Shown piece after piece: positions 23,319-31,511 of a stretch of 64,000 bases of DNA. Where the stretch lies: contig AP026073.1 of NCBI GenBank assembly GCA_024349765.1, positions 5,022,001 to 5,086,000 of the forward strand, given 5' to 3'. This DNA is from Streptomyces nigrescens (GTDB taxonomy: Bacteria; Actinomycetota; Actinomycetes; Streptomycetales; Streptomycetaceae). The position numbers and the translations under genes were made by a program. Within the stretch, counting starts at the first letter, position 1. Every line of letters starts with the position of its first letter. Below the pieces are notes generated by a model. It was not told the origin of the DNA. It made no database searches and saw only the letters and a program-made list of their open reading frames with translations.

Positions 23319-24991
23319 GCACCTCACACCCGGCGCGGCCGGTGCGGTGGGACCACCCCTCGCCCCCGCCCCGGTGGCGGCGGTTGGACCCGCGGACGCT
23401 GCTGGTGCACTGCGGCTGGATGGCGGCGCCGCTCGGTTCGCTGGCGTTGACGGCGCTGGCCACCGGGGGCCGGATCAGCGCCCGCGGCTGGATCACCCTG
23501 GCCGTCATCGCCGCTTCGTTCGCCGTCGTCACCACCCTCGGTCTGATCCGCTGGGCCCGTACCGAGTTCCGGGTGAGCCTCGACGGGGGTGCCGACGCGG
23601 CGGGCCACGCGACCGTGCGGCCCGACCCCGCAGGCGGCGCCGCGCCCGGTCAGTACGCCGCCACCCTCGACATCCGCAGCGGGCTGTTCAACCGGCGGCT
23701 GCGGAGCATCCCGCTGCACCGCATCCGCACCGTCGATCTGACCGCGTCACCGCTGCACCGGCTGCTGGGCGTCACCGTGTTGCGGGCCGGTACGGCCGGC
23801 TCGGGCGAGGGCGGCGGGGCGCTGTCGCTGGATGCGCTGGCGGCCCCGGAAGCGGCGCGGCTGCGTGCGGAACTACTGGCCCGGGCCGGCAGTGCGGCGG
23901 CCGACGGCGACCCGGTGCTGGCCCGTGTCGACTGGCGCTGGCTGCGGTACGCGCCGCTCACGTTCTGGGTCGTCGGCGGGGTGTTCGCGGCGGCGGGTTC
24001 GGTCTACCGGGTGCTGGACGGCATCGGCATCGAGCCGTGGAAACTCGGCATCGTCCGGGAGGCGTTCGCCGAGTTCGGCACGAGCGCCCTGTGGGTGACG
24101 GTCCCGGTGGCGCTGCTGGCCGTCCTCGCCCTGGGCTCGGTCGGTGCCCTGGCGCTCTACGTCGAGAACTGGTGGAACTACCGCCTGGAGTGGACCGACG
24201 GCCGCACGCTGCAGGTGCGGCGCGGGCTGTTCACGACCCGGTCGGTCGCCATCGAACGCGCCCGGTTGCGCGGGGTGTTGCTGCGGGAGCCGCTGATGTT
24301 GCGGGCCGGCGGTGGTGCGCTGGTCAGGGCGGTGGCCGGCGGTCTGGGCAACCGCGAGGAGAACCGCAAGCGGAGCGGGCTGCTGCCGCCGGCGCCGCGC
24401 GCGGAGGCACTGCGGGTGGCGGCCGGCGCCCTCCGCACACCCTTGCCGGCCGCTTCCGCCTCCCTGGCCCCCCACCCCCGCGCGGCCCTCCGGCGCCGCA
24501 GGATGCGCGGGATGCTGTGCGTCGTGCTGCCCGGCACCGCGCTGCTCGCCGGGCTGGGGGCGGCCCTCACCCCCGTACTGCTGCACTGCGCCTGGGTCTT
24601 CGCGGTGGTGGCCACGCCGCTGGTGCTGTGGCTGGCGCGGGACGCGTACCGCAGTCTGGGGCACGGTCTCCAGGGCGGCTTTCTGGTCGCCCGGTCGGGC
24701 ACCTTCAGCCGCGACACCCTCGTCCTCCAGCGGTCCGCGATCGCGGCGTGGACGTTCACGGATTCGCCGTTCACCCGCCGGTCCGGTCTGGTCACCCTGA
24801 CCGCGGCGGTCGCGGCGGGTGAGGACGGCTATCGCATCCGGGATCTGGCGGCCGGCGAGGCGGCCGGGTTCGCGGCGGCCGCGGGGCCGGGGATTCTGGC
24901 GGAGTTCCTCGTTCCGGCCGGGCAATCCCCGGTGGCATCGGTGGATTCCCGGACGTTCCCGGGGAGTTCGGGGGGAACGCAGCAGGGGTGA
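23315..24991 (+). CDS. PH-domain membrane protein, YdbT-like
   Basis: 558 residues with three bPH2 domains (about 75-185, 285-380 and 455-525) separated by hydrophobic helix pairs (about 30-72, 210-275 and 395-445). The motif pattern repeats: RSGLFNRRLRSIPLHRIRTVDLT, VRRGLFTTRSVAIERARLRGV, VARSGTFSRDTLVLQRSAIAAW. It is translationally coupled to the YdbS-like gene, so both probably form one membrane complex on the cytoplasmic face. Lying between two SsgA-like genes, it may be connected with division or envelope work, but that is only positional. Confidence 0.85.
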   Translation: MSTSHPARPVRWDHPSPPPRWRRLDPRTLLVHCGWMAAPLGSLALTALATGGRISARGWITLAVIAASFAVVTTLGLIRWARTEFRVSLDGGADAAGHATVRPDPAGGAAPGQYAATLDIRSGLFNRRLRSIPLHRIRTVDLTASPLHRLLGVTVLRAGTAGSGEGGGALSLDALAAPEAARLRAELLARAGSAAADGDPVLARVDWRWLRYAPLTFWVVGGVFAAAGSVYRVLDGIGIEPWKLGIVREAFAEFGTSALWVTVPVALLAVLALGSVGALALYVENWWNYRLEWTDGRTLQVRRGLFTTRSVAIERARLRGVLLREPLMLRAGGGALVRAVAGGLGNREENRKRSGLLPPAPRAEALRVAAGALRTPLPAASASLAPHPRAALRRRRMRGMLCVVLPGTALLAGLGAALTPVLLHCAWVFAVVATPLVLWLARDAYRSLGHGLQGGFLVARSGTFSRDTLVLQRSAIAAWTFTDSPFTRRSGLVTLTAAVAAGEDGYRIRDLAAGEAAGFAAAAGPGILAEFLVPAGQSPVASVDSRTFPGSSGGTQQG

Positions 24992-25114
24992 CAGCGTTCC
25001 GACAAGGACCCCGCAACATGAGATACATCACACCCCTGTCGCGTGCACGGCGAGAGCGGGCACACCGTCCTACTGGACGAGCCATTGCCCAAACAGCCGT
25101 GAGGGAGCAGCGCG

Positions 25115-25528
25115 ATGAACACCGTCATCGACCACGCCGTCCAGGTCCGTCTCATCGCCACCACTCCCGGCCCGTACGGGGTGCCCGCGGTGTTGCACTA
25201 CCAGCCGGCCGACCCGCTGGCCGTACGGATGTCCTTCCCGCCGGAGATCTCGCTGGACGGCTCGGCGGTGGACTGGGCGTTCGCGCGCGAGCTGCTGGCG
25301 GAGGGCGTGCGGGCGCCGGCCGGGCGGGGCGACGTACGGGTGCGGCCGTGCGGCCCGGACCGCACGGTGATGGAGTTCCACGCGGACGAGGGCATCGCGA
25401 TGGTGCAGTTGAACACGGTGGACGTGCGGCGGTTCCTGGACCGGTCGTACGAGGCCGTGCCGGCCGGCAGTGAGCTCGCCCACCTGGGCATGGACCGCGG
25501 ACTCGCCGAGCTGTTCGGCGCGGCGTAG
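25115..25528 (+). CDS. SsgA-like sporulation/cell-division regulator (SALP), second copy
   Basis: 137 residues, the same length as the SALP 3.5 kb upstream and plainly paralogous (VIDHAVQVRLIAT, FPPEISLDG, WAFARELLAEGV, GDVRVRPC, SYEAVPAGSE). Start ATG follows GTGAGGGAGCAG. The C-terminal DRGLAELFG is the family acidic end. Its leader resembles that of the first copy. SALPs control local peptidoglycan synthesis and septation, and paralogues usually act at different stages of sporulation, so the two copies need not be redundant. Confidence 0.9.
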   Translation: MNTVIDHAVQVRLIATTPGPYGVPAVLHYQPADPLAVRMSFPPEISLDGSAVDWAFARELLAEGVRAPAGRGDVRVRPCGPDRTVMEFHADEGIAMVQLNTVDVRRFLDRSYEAVPAGSELAHLGMDRGLAELFGAA

Positions 25529-25679
25529 GGCCGCGGGGGAAAGACGGCCGATGGGCGGCGACGGCCGCCCACGAACGCCCAGCGCCGAACGCCGACAGAT
25601 GGCCGCAGACAGCGCCGACAGGCGGCCACGGACTGGGCCGACCGCGCCGTGACGTGACCGGCGCCGCCGGCCCGCAGAA

Positions 25680-25718
25680 CGGCCGTCGCCCCCCGGGGGT
25701 TCCCGGGGGCGACGGCCG
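25680..25718. terminator. Strong stem-loop terminator
   Basis: CGGCCGTCGCCCCC (25680-25693) pairs with GGGGGCGACGGCCG (25705-25718), 14 perfect base pairs. It separates the rightward SALP gene from the leftward deacetylase gene and can serve both. Confidence 0.85.
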
Positions 25719-25780
25719 CTTACCCTCTGCGCAGCTCGCTACGCATCGACGTTCCGTAGGTGAGCAGGCGGTTGCCCCGG

Positions 25781-26557
25781 CTACCGCTTGGGGAACCCGA
25801 AGCCGTAACCCTGCTGCTTCATCCACGGCAGGAGGCGGTCCAGCGACGCGACGGTCAGGGCGCGGTTGCCGCCGCCGTCGTGGAAGAGGACGGTCGGCCC
25901 GTTGCCGATCTCGCCGCGGACGGTGGCGTCGATCGCCTCGACGCTGCCGCTCTCGAAGTCCTTGCTGTCGACGTTCCAGCCGAGCGGGCGCATGCCGTGG
26001 TCGGCGGCCAGCTTCCGGCTGTAGGGCGTGAAGGCGCCGCCGGGCGCGCGGTAGTACTCGACCTTGGCGCCGCCCGCCGCGTCCTCGATCATCTTCTGGG
26101 CGTCGAGGATCTGCTGCGACTGGTAGCGCTCCGGCTGGTGGTCCATGCCGGTGTTGTGGCTGACGGTGTGGTCGCAGAGCTTGTGGCCGGCGGCCACCAC
26201 CTGCTTGACCAGGTCGGGGTGGGCCCTGGCCTGCGGGCCGATCATGCAGAAGACCGCCTTGACGTCGTGCTTCTTCAGCACTTCGAGGACCTTGGGGGTC
26301 CAGACCGGGCTGGGGCCGTCGTCGATGGTGATGTTCAGGCTGCGGCCCGGGCGGTCGGAGGCGTGCGCGATGGACGGGTCGACCCTGACGTTCTGCGGCG
26401 CCCGCATGCTCTGCTGGCCCGAGTTGAGGGTGTCCGCCTCGGCCTTGGACGGGCCGCCGAGTTGGCCGGAGGCGACCGCCCCGACGATCCCCAGCGACAC
26501 CACCGCCGCCGCCACCACTGTGATGATGCCGCCCTCGATACCGAAGCGCCGAGCCAT
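25781..26557 (-). CDS. Polysaccharide deacetylase (NodB domain), membrane-anchored or secreted
   Basis: 258 residues. A hydrophobic N-terminal segment (about 9-30) without an obvious cleavage site is followed by a NodB domain (70-255). Metal and catalytic motifs are present: TIDDGP (Asp79/Asp80), HTVSH (His130, His134 as zinc ligands), RAPGGAF, GWNVDSKDF and VLFHDGGG (catalytic His). It should remove acetyl groups from peptidoglycan or another surface polymer outside the membrane. Its neighbours, a SALP and a two-component/lipoprotein operon, fit a cell-wall role. Monocistronic, with a good terminator. Confidence 0.88.
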   Translation of the reverse strand: MARRFGIEGGIITVVAAAVVSLGIVGAVASGQLGGPSKAEADTLNSGQQSMRAPQNVRVDPSIAHASDRPGRSLNITIDDGPSPVWTPKVLEVLKKHDVKAVFCMIGPQARAHPDLVKQVVAAGHKLCDHTVSHNTGMDHQPERYQSQQILDAQKMIEDAAGGAKVEYYRAPGGAFTPYSRKLAADHGMRPLGWNVDSKDFESGSVEAIDATVRGEIGNGPTVLFHDGGGNRALTVASLDRLLPWMKQQGYGFGFPKR

Positions 26558-26705
26558 CCCGATCCCGTCCCCTATGCCGTGCCGGTGTCCGTGCCGACGG
26601 CGGGCGCGGGAGGCGTCCGCCGTCTTCCACCACGACAGATGCGCCCCGGGCCGGGGAGGCTGCTCCTGTTACGGATCCATCATGAAACTTATTGATACTG
26701 GTGCC

Positions 26706-27410
26706 ATGCCACGAGTACTTCTGATCGAGGACGACGCCGCCGTACGGGACGGGGTGTCCCTTGCGCTACGGCGGCGCGGCCACGAAGTGGCGGCCGCGGC
26801 CAGCGGCGAGGAGGGTCTGACGGTGCTGCCCGGGTTCCGCCCGGACATCGTGCTGCTGGATCTGATGCTCCCCGGCAAGGACGGTTTCGAGGTGTGCCGG
26901 CTGATCCGCGCCGAGCGGCAGCTGCCGATCATCATGCTCACCGCCCGCGGCGACGATCTGGACGTGGTGCTCGGGCTGGAGGCGGGGGCCGACGACTACA
27001 TCGTCAAACCGGCCCGTGGTGAGGTGCTGGAGGCGCGCATCCGGGCGGTGCTGCGCCGTACGGCGCTGCCCGCCGACGGGGCCCCGGCCGTGGAGCCGGG
27101 GCCCGCGCCGGTCGAGACCTACGGCGAACTGGCCATCGACCGGGCCGGTCTGGTCGTCGCCAAGGGCGGCAAGGACCTGGCGCTGGCGCCCTCGGAGATG
27201 AAGCTGCTGCTGTTCCTGTCCGCGACGCCGGGGCAGGTCTTCAGCCGCCAGCAGTTGCTGGAGCACGTGTGGGAGCACAGCTACCACGGCGATTCCCGGC
27301 TGGTGGACGCCTGTGTGATGCGGTTGCGGACGAAGATAGAGGACACCCCGCGCAGCCCCCGTTACGTCCAGACCGTGCGCGGCTTCGGTTACCGCTTCGG
27401 TCCGCTGTGA
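26706..27410 (+). CDS. OmpR/PhoB-family response regulator
   Basis: 234 residues: receiver domain (1-115; acidic pocket LLIEDD, phospho-acceptor Asp52 in LLDLMLPG, MLTAR, and VKPA) and a winged-helix DNA-binding domain (about 135-232; LAPSEMKLLLFLSA, FSRQQLLEHVWEH, RLVDACVMRLRTKIED, VRGFGYRF). Closest in style to the AfsQ1/CseB group of Streptomyces envelope-stress regulators; I cannot tell which orthologue. The ATG at 26706 gives the normal N-terminus; an in-frame ATG at 26682 would add eight residues. It is translationally coupled to the kinase gene (GTGA). Confidence 0.9.
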   Translation: MPRVLLIEDDAAVRDGVSLALRRRGHEVAAAASGEEGLTVLPGFRPDIVLLDLMLPGKDGFEVCRLIRAERQLPIIMLTARGDDLDVVLGLEAGADDYIVKPARGEVLEARIRAVLRRTALPADGAPAVEPGPAPVETYGELAIDRAGLVVAKGGKDLALAPSEMKLLLFLSATPGQVFSRQQLLEHVWEHSYHGDSRLVDACVMRLRTKIEDTPRSPRYVQTVRGFGYRFGPL

Positions 27411-28984
27411 ACCGCCTCGCCGGCAAGGTGCCGTCGCGCACCCTGCTGCGTGGGTTGCGGGCGCGGCTCGTCGTGGGGTTCCTGGTGGTGGCGGCCGTCA
27501 GTGCGCTGACCACGGCGCTGCTGACGTATCGCGAGGCCCGTAACGCCATTCTGCAGCGGTCCCAGGACATCGCGGTGAACGATCTGCGGGCGCAGGTCAA
27601 CTCGCTCGCGCCGGAGCTGATGGTGCCGCCGACGCAGGCGGACCTGGACAACTTCCGGGTGCAGCTGGAACGCTCCGGCAAATCCCGCGAATGGGATATT
27701 TCCGTCCACTACCGCGGTGTTCCGGACAGTGACGAGGGCGGGCTGCAGCGCAGTGTGGTGATCCCGGCCGACCTGAAGGCCTCGGTGGAGAAGCGGCACG
27801 TCCCGGCCTTCCAGCGGATCAACCGCGCGGGGTCGCCCTGGCTGCTGATCGGCATGCCGGTCCGGCAGTCCGACGGCCAGGCGTCCGCGCTGTCCGTCTA
27901 CGCCCAGCTGCCGCTCAGCGCCGAGGAGTCCAACGTCGAGGCGCTGGTGACCGCGGCCCAGCGGGGCGCCCTGCCGGTGCTGATCCTCGCGGTGATCCCG
28001 GCGCTGCTCGCCGCGCGCGGGGTGCTGCGGCCGGTGCGCGGGCTGCGGCAGGCCGCCGGGCGGATCGCCGAGGGCAAGCTGGACACCCGGCTGGAGGTCA
28101 AGGGCGGCGACGAACTCGCCGACCTCTCCCGCACGTTCAACGACATGGCGGCCCGGCTGGAGGAGAGCATGGCCGAGCTGCGCCGCCTGGAGGCCAACTC
28201 CCGGCGGTTCGCGGCCGATGTCTCGCACGAGCTGCGCACGCCGCTGGCGGCGATGACCGCGGTGACCGACGTGCTCGACGAGGACGCCGACTCCCTCGAC
28301 CCGGACACCGCCTCCGCGGTCCGGCTGATCAGCCAGGAGACCGGCAAGCTGGCGCGGATGGTGGAGGACCTGATGGAGGTCTCCCGGTTCGACGCCGGCG
28401 CCGCGGCGCTCCATCTGGACGAGGTCGACGTCGCCGAGACCATCCGCAAGACGCTGCAGGCCCGGGCCTGGCAGAAGCGGGTGACCGCGGACCTGCCCGA
28501 GGACGTCCGGGCCCAGCTCGATCCGCGACGGCTCGACGTGGTGGTCGCCAACCTGGTCGGCAACGCGCTGCACCACGGTGGCGAGCCGGTGCGGGTGGTG
28601 CTGCACGCCCCGGAGCCGGGCGCGGACCGGCTGCTGATCGAGGTCCACGACAGCGGTCCGGGGATAGACCCCGAGGTCCTGCCGCACGTCTTCGAGCGCT
28701 TCTACAAGGCGGACTCGGCCCGGGCCCGTTCGGAGGGCAGCGGTCTGGGCCTGGCCATCGCGATGGAGAACGTACGGCTGCACGGCGGCACGATGCGGGC
28801 GGCCAACTCCCCGGAGGGCGGCGCGGTGTTCACCGTGGACCTCCCGCTGCGCCAGGACGAGCCGGGCGAGCCCGGCGGCAGGTCCGACGTGAGCGGGGCG
28901 GCCGCGGCGGACGGTCCGGGCAGGACGGACGGGGCGGGCGGGGCCGAAGGGACCCGGGCGGCCGGTGAGGAGAACGACGGATGA
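27407..28984 (+). CDS. Sensor histidine kinase
   Basis: 525 residues from a GTG overlapping the regulator stop. TM1 about 18-38, an extracytoplasmic sensor of about 150 residues, TM2 about 188-205, HAMP (about 206-260, VLRPVRGLRQAAGRIAEG), DHp with His274 in DVSHELRTPLAA, and a catalytic domain with NLVGNALHH (N box), DSGPGI (G1) and GSGLGLAI (G2). A Gly/Ala-rich tail of about 45 residues follows. It phosphorylates the partner regulator in response to an envelope signal. Downstream coupling to a GerMN lipoprotein suggests that the lipoprotein modulates sensing, as lipoproteins do in other actinomycete kinase operons. Confidence 0.9.
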   Translation: MNRLAGKVPSRTLLRGLRARLVVGFLVVAAVSALTTALLTYREARNAILQRSQDIAVNDLRAQVNSLAPELMVPPTQADLDNFRVQLERSGKSREWDISVHYRGVPDSDEGGLQRSVVIPADLKASVEKRHVPAFQRINRAGSPWLLIGMPVRQSDGQASALSVYAQLPLSAEESNVEALVTAAQRGALPVLILAVIPALLAARGVLRPVRGLRQAAGRIAEGKLDTRLEVKGGDELADLSRTFNDMAARLEESMAELRRLEANSRRFAADVSHELRTPLAAMTAVTDVLDEDADSLDPDTASAVRLISQETGKLARMVEDLMEVSRFDAGAAALHLDEVDVAETIRKTLQARAWQKRVTADLPEDVRAQLDPRRLDVVVANLVGNALHHGGEPVRVVLHAPEPGADRLLIEVHDSGPGIDPEVLPHVFERFYKADSARARSEGSGLGLAIAMENVRLHGGTMRAANSPEGGAVFTVDLPLRQDEPGEPGGRSDVSGAAAADGPGRTDGAGGAEGTRAAGEENDG

Positions 28985-29601
28985 GCGCCATGAACGGCCG
29001 GAACGCGGCGCGGACGCCCAGGGCCCGGCGGCGCGTGCTGGGCGGCGTGGTCAGCGGCGCGCTGGCCGGCGCGCTGGCCGGCTGCGGGATCGCGCCCACC
29101 GATGTGATCGACGCGGGTGAGCCGGCCTCGGGGGTGAAGTCGCCGGGCCAGCCCGCGGCCGACGTCCAGCTGTTCTTCTACGGACCGTCCGGGCTGCGCT
29201 CGGCGACCCGGCCGGCGAAGGCCCCGGTCGACCCGGACCAGGCGCTGTCGCTGCTGATGGAGGGGCCGAACCACGCCGAGCGGATGCGCGGCCTGTCCAG
29301 TGTGCTGCCGAAGTTCCCGGGCCCGCTGACCGCGACCACCGGCGAGGGCACGGTCGTGATCAACCTGCCGATGAACGCCAAGCTGCTGGACTCCGCCTCG
29401 CTCAACCAGCTGGTGTGCACCGCCGCCAATGCCCGGGTGCCGGGCAACAAGCCGCCGGGCCAGGTGATGGTGACCCTGGCGGGCGACTCGGTCCGGGTCG
29501 GCCCCATGGTGTGCGGCGGCAACAACGCCTTCCCGATCGTCCAGCCCAGCCCGACCACGCCGGGCGGCACCGGCGGTACGGGGGCCGGCGGCGTAGGCTG
29601 A
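28981..29601 (+). CDS. GerMN-domain lipoprotein
   Basis: 206 residues. A lipoprotein signal (RRRVLGGVVSGALAGALAGC) has its lipobox cysteine at residue 36, followed by a GerMN domain (about 60-170; VQLFFYGPSGLRSATR, LLMEGPNHAERMRGLSSVLP, VVINLPMNAKLLDSASLNQLVC). GerMN domains occur in spore and cell-wall lipoproteins and in LpqB of the mycobacterial MtrAB system. The gene overlaps the kinase stop (ATGA), so kinase and lipoprotein are made together. The C-terminus is a Pro/Thr/Gly tail. The function of the domain is unknown; an accessory sensor is the likely role. Confidence 0.87.
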   Translation: MSAMNGRNAARTPRARRRVLGGVVSGALAGALAGCGIAPTDVIDAGEPASGVKSPGQPAADVQLFFYGPSGLRSATRPAKAPVDPDQALSLLMEGPNHAERMRGLSSVLPKFPGPLTATTGEGTVVINLPMNAKLLDSASLNQLVCTAANARVPGNKPPGQVMVTLAGDSVRVGPMVCGGNNAFPIVQPSPTTPGGTGGTGAGGVG

Positions 29602-29644
29602 TCACAGGGCCAGGGCCGCAAGCCGCGACGTGGGGAGTCTCGCG

Positions 29645-30046
29645 ATGTCCGAGCGCAAGCCACCAGGAGTCAGCTTCGAGAGCTGGGTCGACAAGCAGAT
29701 CCGCGAGGCGACGGAGCGCGGCGATTTCGCCGACCTCCCCGGTGCCGGCAAGCCCCTTCCACATCTCGATCAGCCGTATGACGAGATGTGGTGGATCAGG
29801 GAGAAGATGCAGCGCGAGCACCTCTCCTACCTGCCGCCGAGCCTGGTGTTGCGCAAGGACGCCGAGGAGGCGCTCAAGGCGGCCGCGAACGCCCCGAGCG
29901 AGGCCGCGCTGCGGCGCATCCTGACGGCGGTCAACGAGCGGATCCGCTCGGCGCTGCGCACTCCCCTGGAGGGCCCACCGCTGAATCTGGTGCCCTTCGA
30001 CATCGACGAGCAGGCCCGCAAGTGGCGGGAGCGGCACGGCAGTTGA
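29645..30046 (+). CDS. DUF1992 (DnaJ-C28-like conserved domain) protein
   Basis: 133 residues. The conserved part is near the N-terminus: SWVDKQIREATERGDFADLPGAGKPL, where FxxLPGxGKPL is the hallmark of DUF1992, also found in eukaryotic DNAJC28. Then helical sequence to FDIDEQARKWRERH. Function unknown; no J-domain is present. The ATG at 29645 was chosen for GGGGAG eight bases upstream. Separated by 43 bases from the lipoprotein gene, so it may be read through from that operon. Confidence 0.82.
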   Translation: MSERKPPGVSFESWVDKQIREATERGDFADLPGAGKPLPHLDQPYDEMWWIREKMQREHLSYLPPSLVLRKDAEEALKAAANAPSEAALRRILTAVNERIRSALRTPLEGPPLNLVPFDIDEQARKWRERHGS

Positions 30047-30064
30047 GGCACGCGGCGTCGGACG

Positions 30065-31351
30065 TCAGGGCGCGGCGGCGGCCGTCCGTACGCGGAGGAA
30101 GCGCGGCCGGTAGAGGTCGACGTCGCCGTTGACGCGGGGGTCGGCCGGGGCGCCGGGCGGGCCGAGCCAGTTGATGTCGTAGCTGAGCAGCAGGGTGCCG
30201 TCCGCGCTGGATCCGGGGTGGGCCTGCGGGTTGTAGGCGACGACGTACTGCGGGTCGGGGGCGGGTGGCCGGGGCGGGGTGATCCGGCCGTGCGGGCCGT
30301 GCCAGGGGCCCTCGGGTGCGCAGGCCCGGTAGGTGGTGATGGTGCGCAGCCCGGCGGTGCCGCTGCCGCCGGTGTCCATGGTGAACAGCAGCCAGGACCG
30401 GGAGGGTCCCGCGCCGTCGCGGACGACGGTGAAGGCGCTGCCGACGCCGCGGCGGCCGCCGTCCCGTAGTACCGGTGCGGCTCTGTCGGCGTGCGGCTGC
30501 CAGTGGGTGCCGTCCCAGAAGCGCCAGCCGGCTCGGTCCGCGAGCCGGCCGGCGGGGGCCCGGGCGAGGTAGGCGCGGGAGGCCGGTGCGGAGGGCGGGT
30601 CGTCGGCGCCGTAGACGTAGGTCCAGTGGCCGTCCCGGACCGCCGCGGCGCCGTAGAGGACGCGCCGCCCGGGGTCGGCGGCGGCGTCCGGGCCGACGGT
30701 CTCGTCGATGCGTTCCAGGTGCAGGCCGGGCAGCGAGAGGGTGGCGACCTCGGTGGCGTACGGCATGCCGAAGATCCACGGTCCGGTGCCGGGCGCCCGG
30801 CGCCACAGCAGTACCCGGACCACCCGCTCGGCGGCGCCGGGCGACCGGGGCTCGACCCGCGCCTGGACCGGCCAGCGCCAGCCGCCGCCCGGCGGGTCGG
30901 GGAAGTACGGGCCGGGTGCGTCCGGGGTGCCGCCGGTCAGGGTGCGCTCCGGGCGGCCCGAACGGGAGGTCACCACCAGGGAGTTGTGCCGGAGGTACGG
31001 GGTGCCGCCGTGGTCGGCGGTGCGCCAACGGTGCCGCTGGCCTTGGGGGTTGGGGGGTGGCTGGATGCGGTCGAGGAAGGTGTCGGAGAAGAGCCAGAGC
31101 GTGCGCCCGTCGGGGAGGCGCACCGAGTGGGTGCCGTCGCCGCCGGTCCAGTCGTCGGTGCGGGCGTTGTCGTTGCCGTAGCGGGCGAATGCGGCGGTTT
31201 GCCGGGAATCGACCGACCAGGAGGCGATCCGGCGTCCGGTGCAGCCGGCCGTCCGGCCGGGGCCGTCGGCCCCGGGCAGCGCCCACAGCAGCGCGACGGC
31301 GGCCAGGAGCAGGGCGGCGGCCGTGGTGCGGCGGTGCGGCGCCCTGGCCAT
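30065..31351 (-). CDS. Secreted propeller-type protein, DUF5005-like
   Basis: 428 residues with an N-terminal Sec signal (about 8-30, [17 protein letters not shown]). The body resembles five-bladed-propeller glycosidase-like proteins: [26 protein letters not shown] at the start, [24 protein letters not shown] and YLAR blade motifs, then YRPRFLRV at the end. I would place it near DUF5005 or related putative glycosyl-hydrolase propellers; no catalytic residue assignment is possible. Start ATG with GAGGAG upstream. Divergent from mutA. Confidence 0.65.
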   Translation of the reverse strand: MARAPHRRTTAAALLLAAVALLWALPGADGPGRTAGCTGRRIASWSVDSRQTAAFARYGNDNARTDDWTGGDGTHSVRLPDGRTLWLFSDTFLDRIQPPPNPQGQRHRWRTADHGGTPYLRHNSLVVTSRSGRPERTLTGGTPDAPGPYFPDPPGGGWRWPVQARVEPRSPGAAERVVRVLLWRRAPGTGPWIFGMPYATEVATLSLPGLHLERIDETVGPDAAADPGRRVLYGAAAVRDGHWTYVYGADDPPSAPASRAYLARAPAGRLADRAGWRFWDGTHWQPHADRAAPVLRDGGRRGVGSAFTVVRDGAGPSRSWLLFTMDTGGSGTAGLRTITTYRACAPEGPWHGPHGRITPPRPPAPDPQYVVAYNPQAHPGSSADGTLLLSYDINWLGPPGAPADPRVNGDVDLYRPRFLRVRTAAAAP

Positions 31352-31511
31352 CGTGCTCCTCGGTCGGTGTCCGAAGTGGTCGGGTGTCCGAGATCACCGT
31401 ACAGAACCGGTCAGCCACGCATAGATATGAACATGCGGGGGTGGTCAACGAGTGCAACGTCACAGCGGGAGCCCCTGCTCCAGCTAACGGTCGTTCGCCT
31501 AGCCTGCTGCC

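Noticed and set aside
31352-31511. Cobalamin riboswitch before the B12-dependent mutase operon
   Set aside because: No B12-box-like sequence is visible in the 160-base region; the mutase is probably controlled otherwise.
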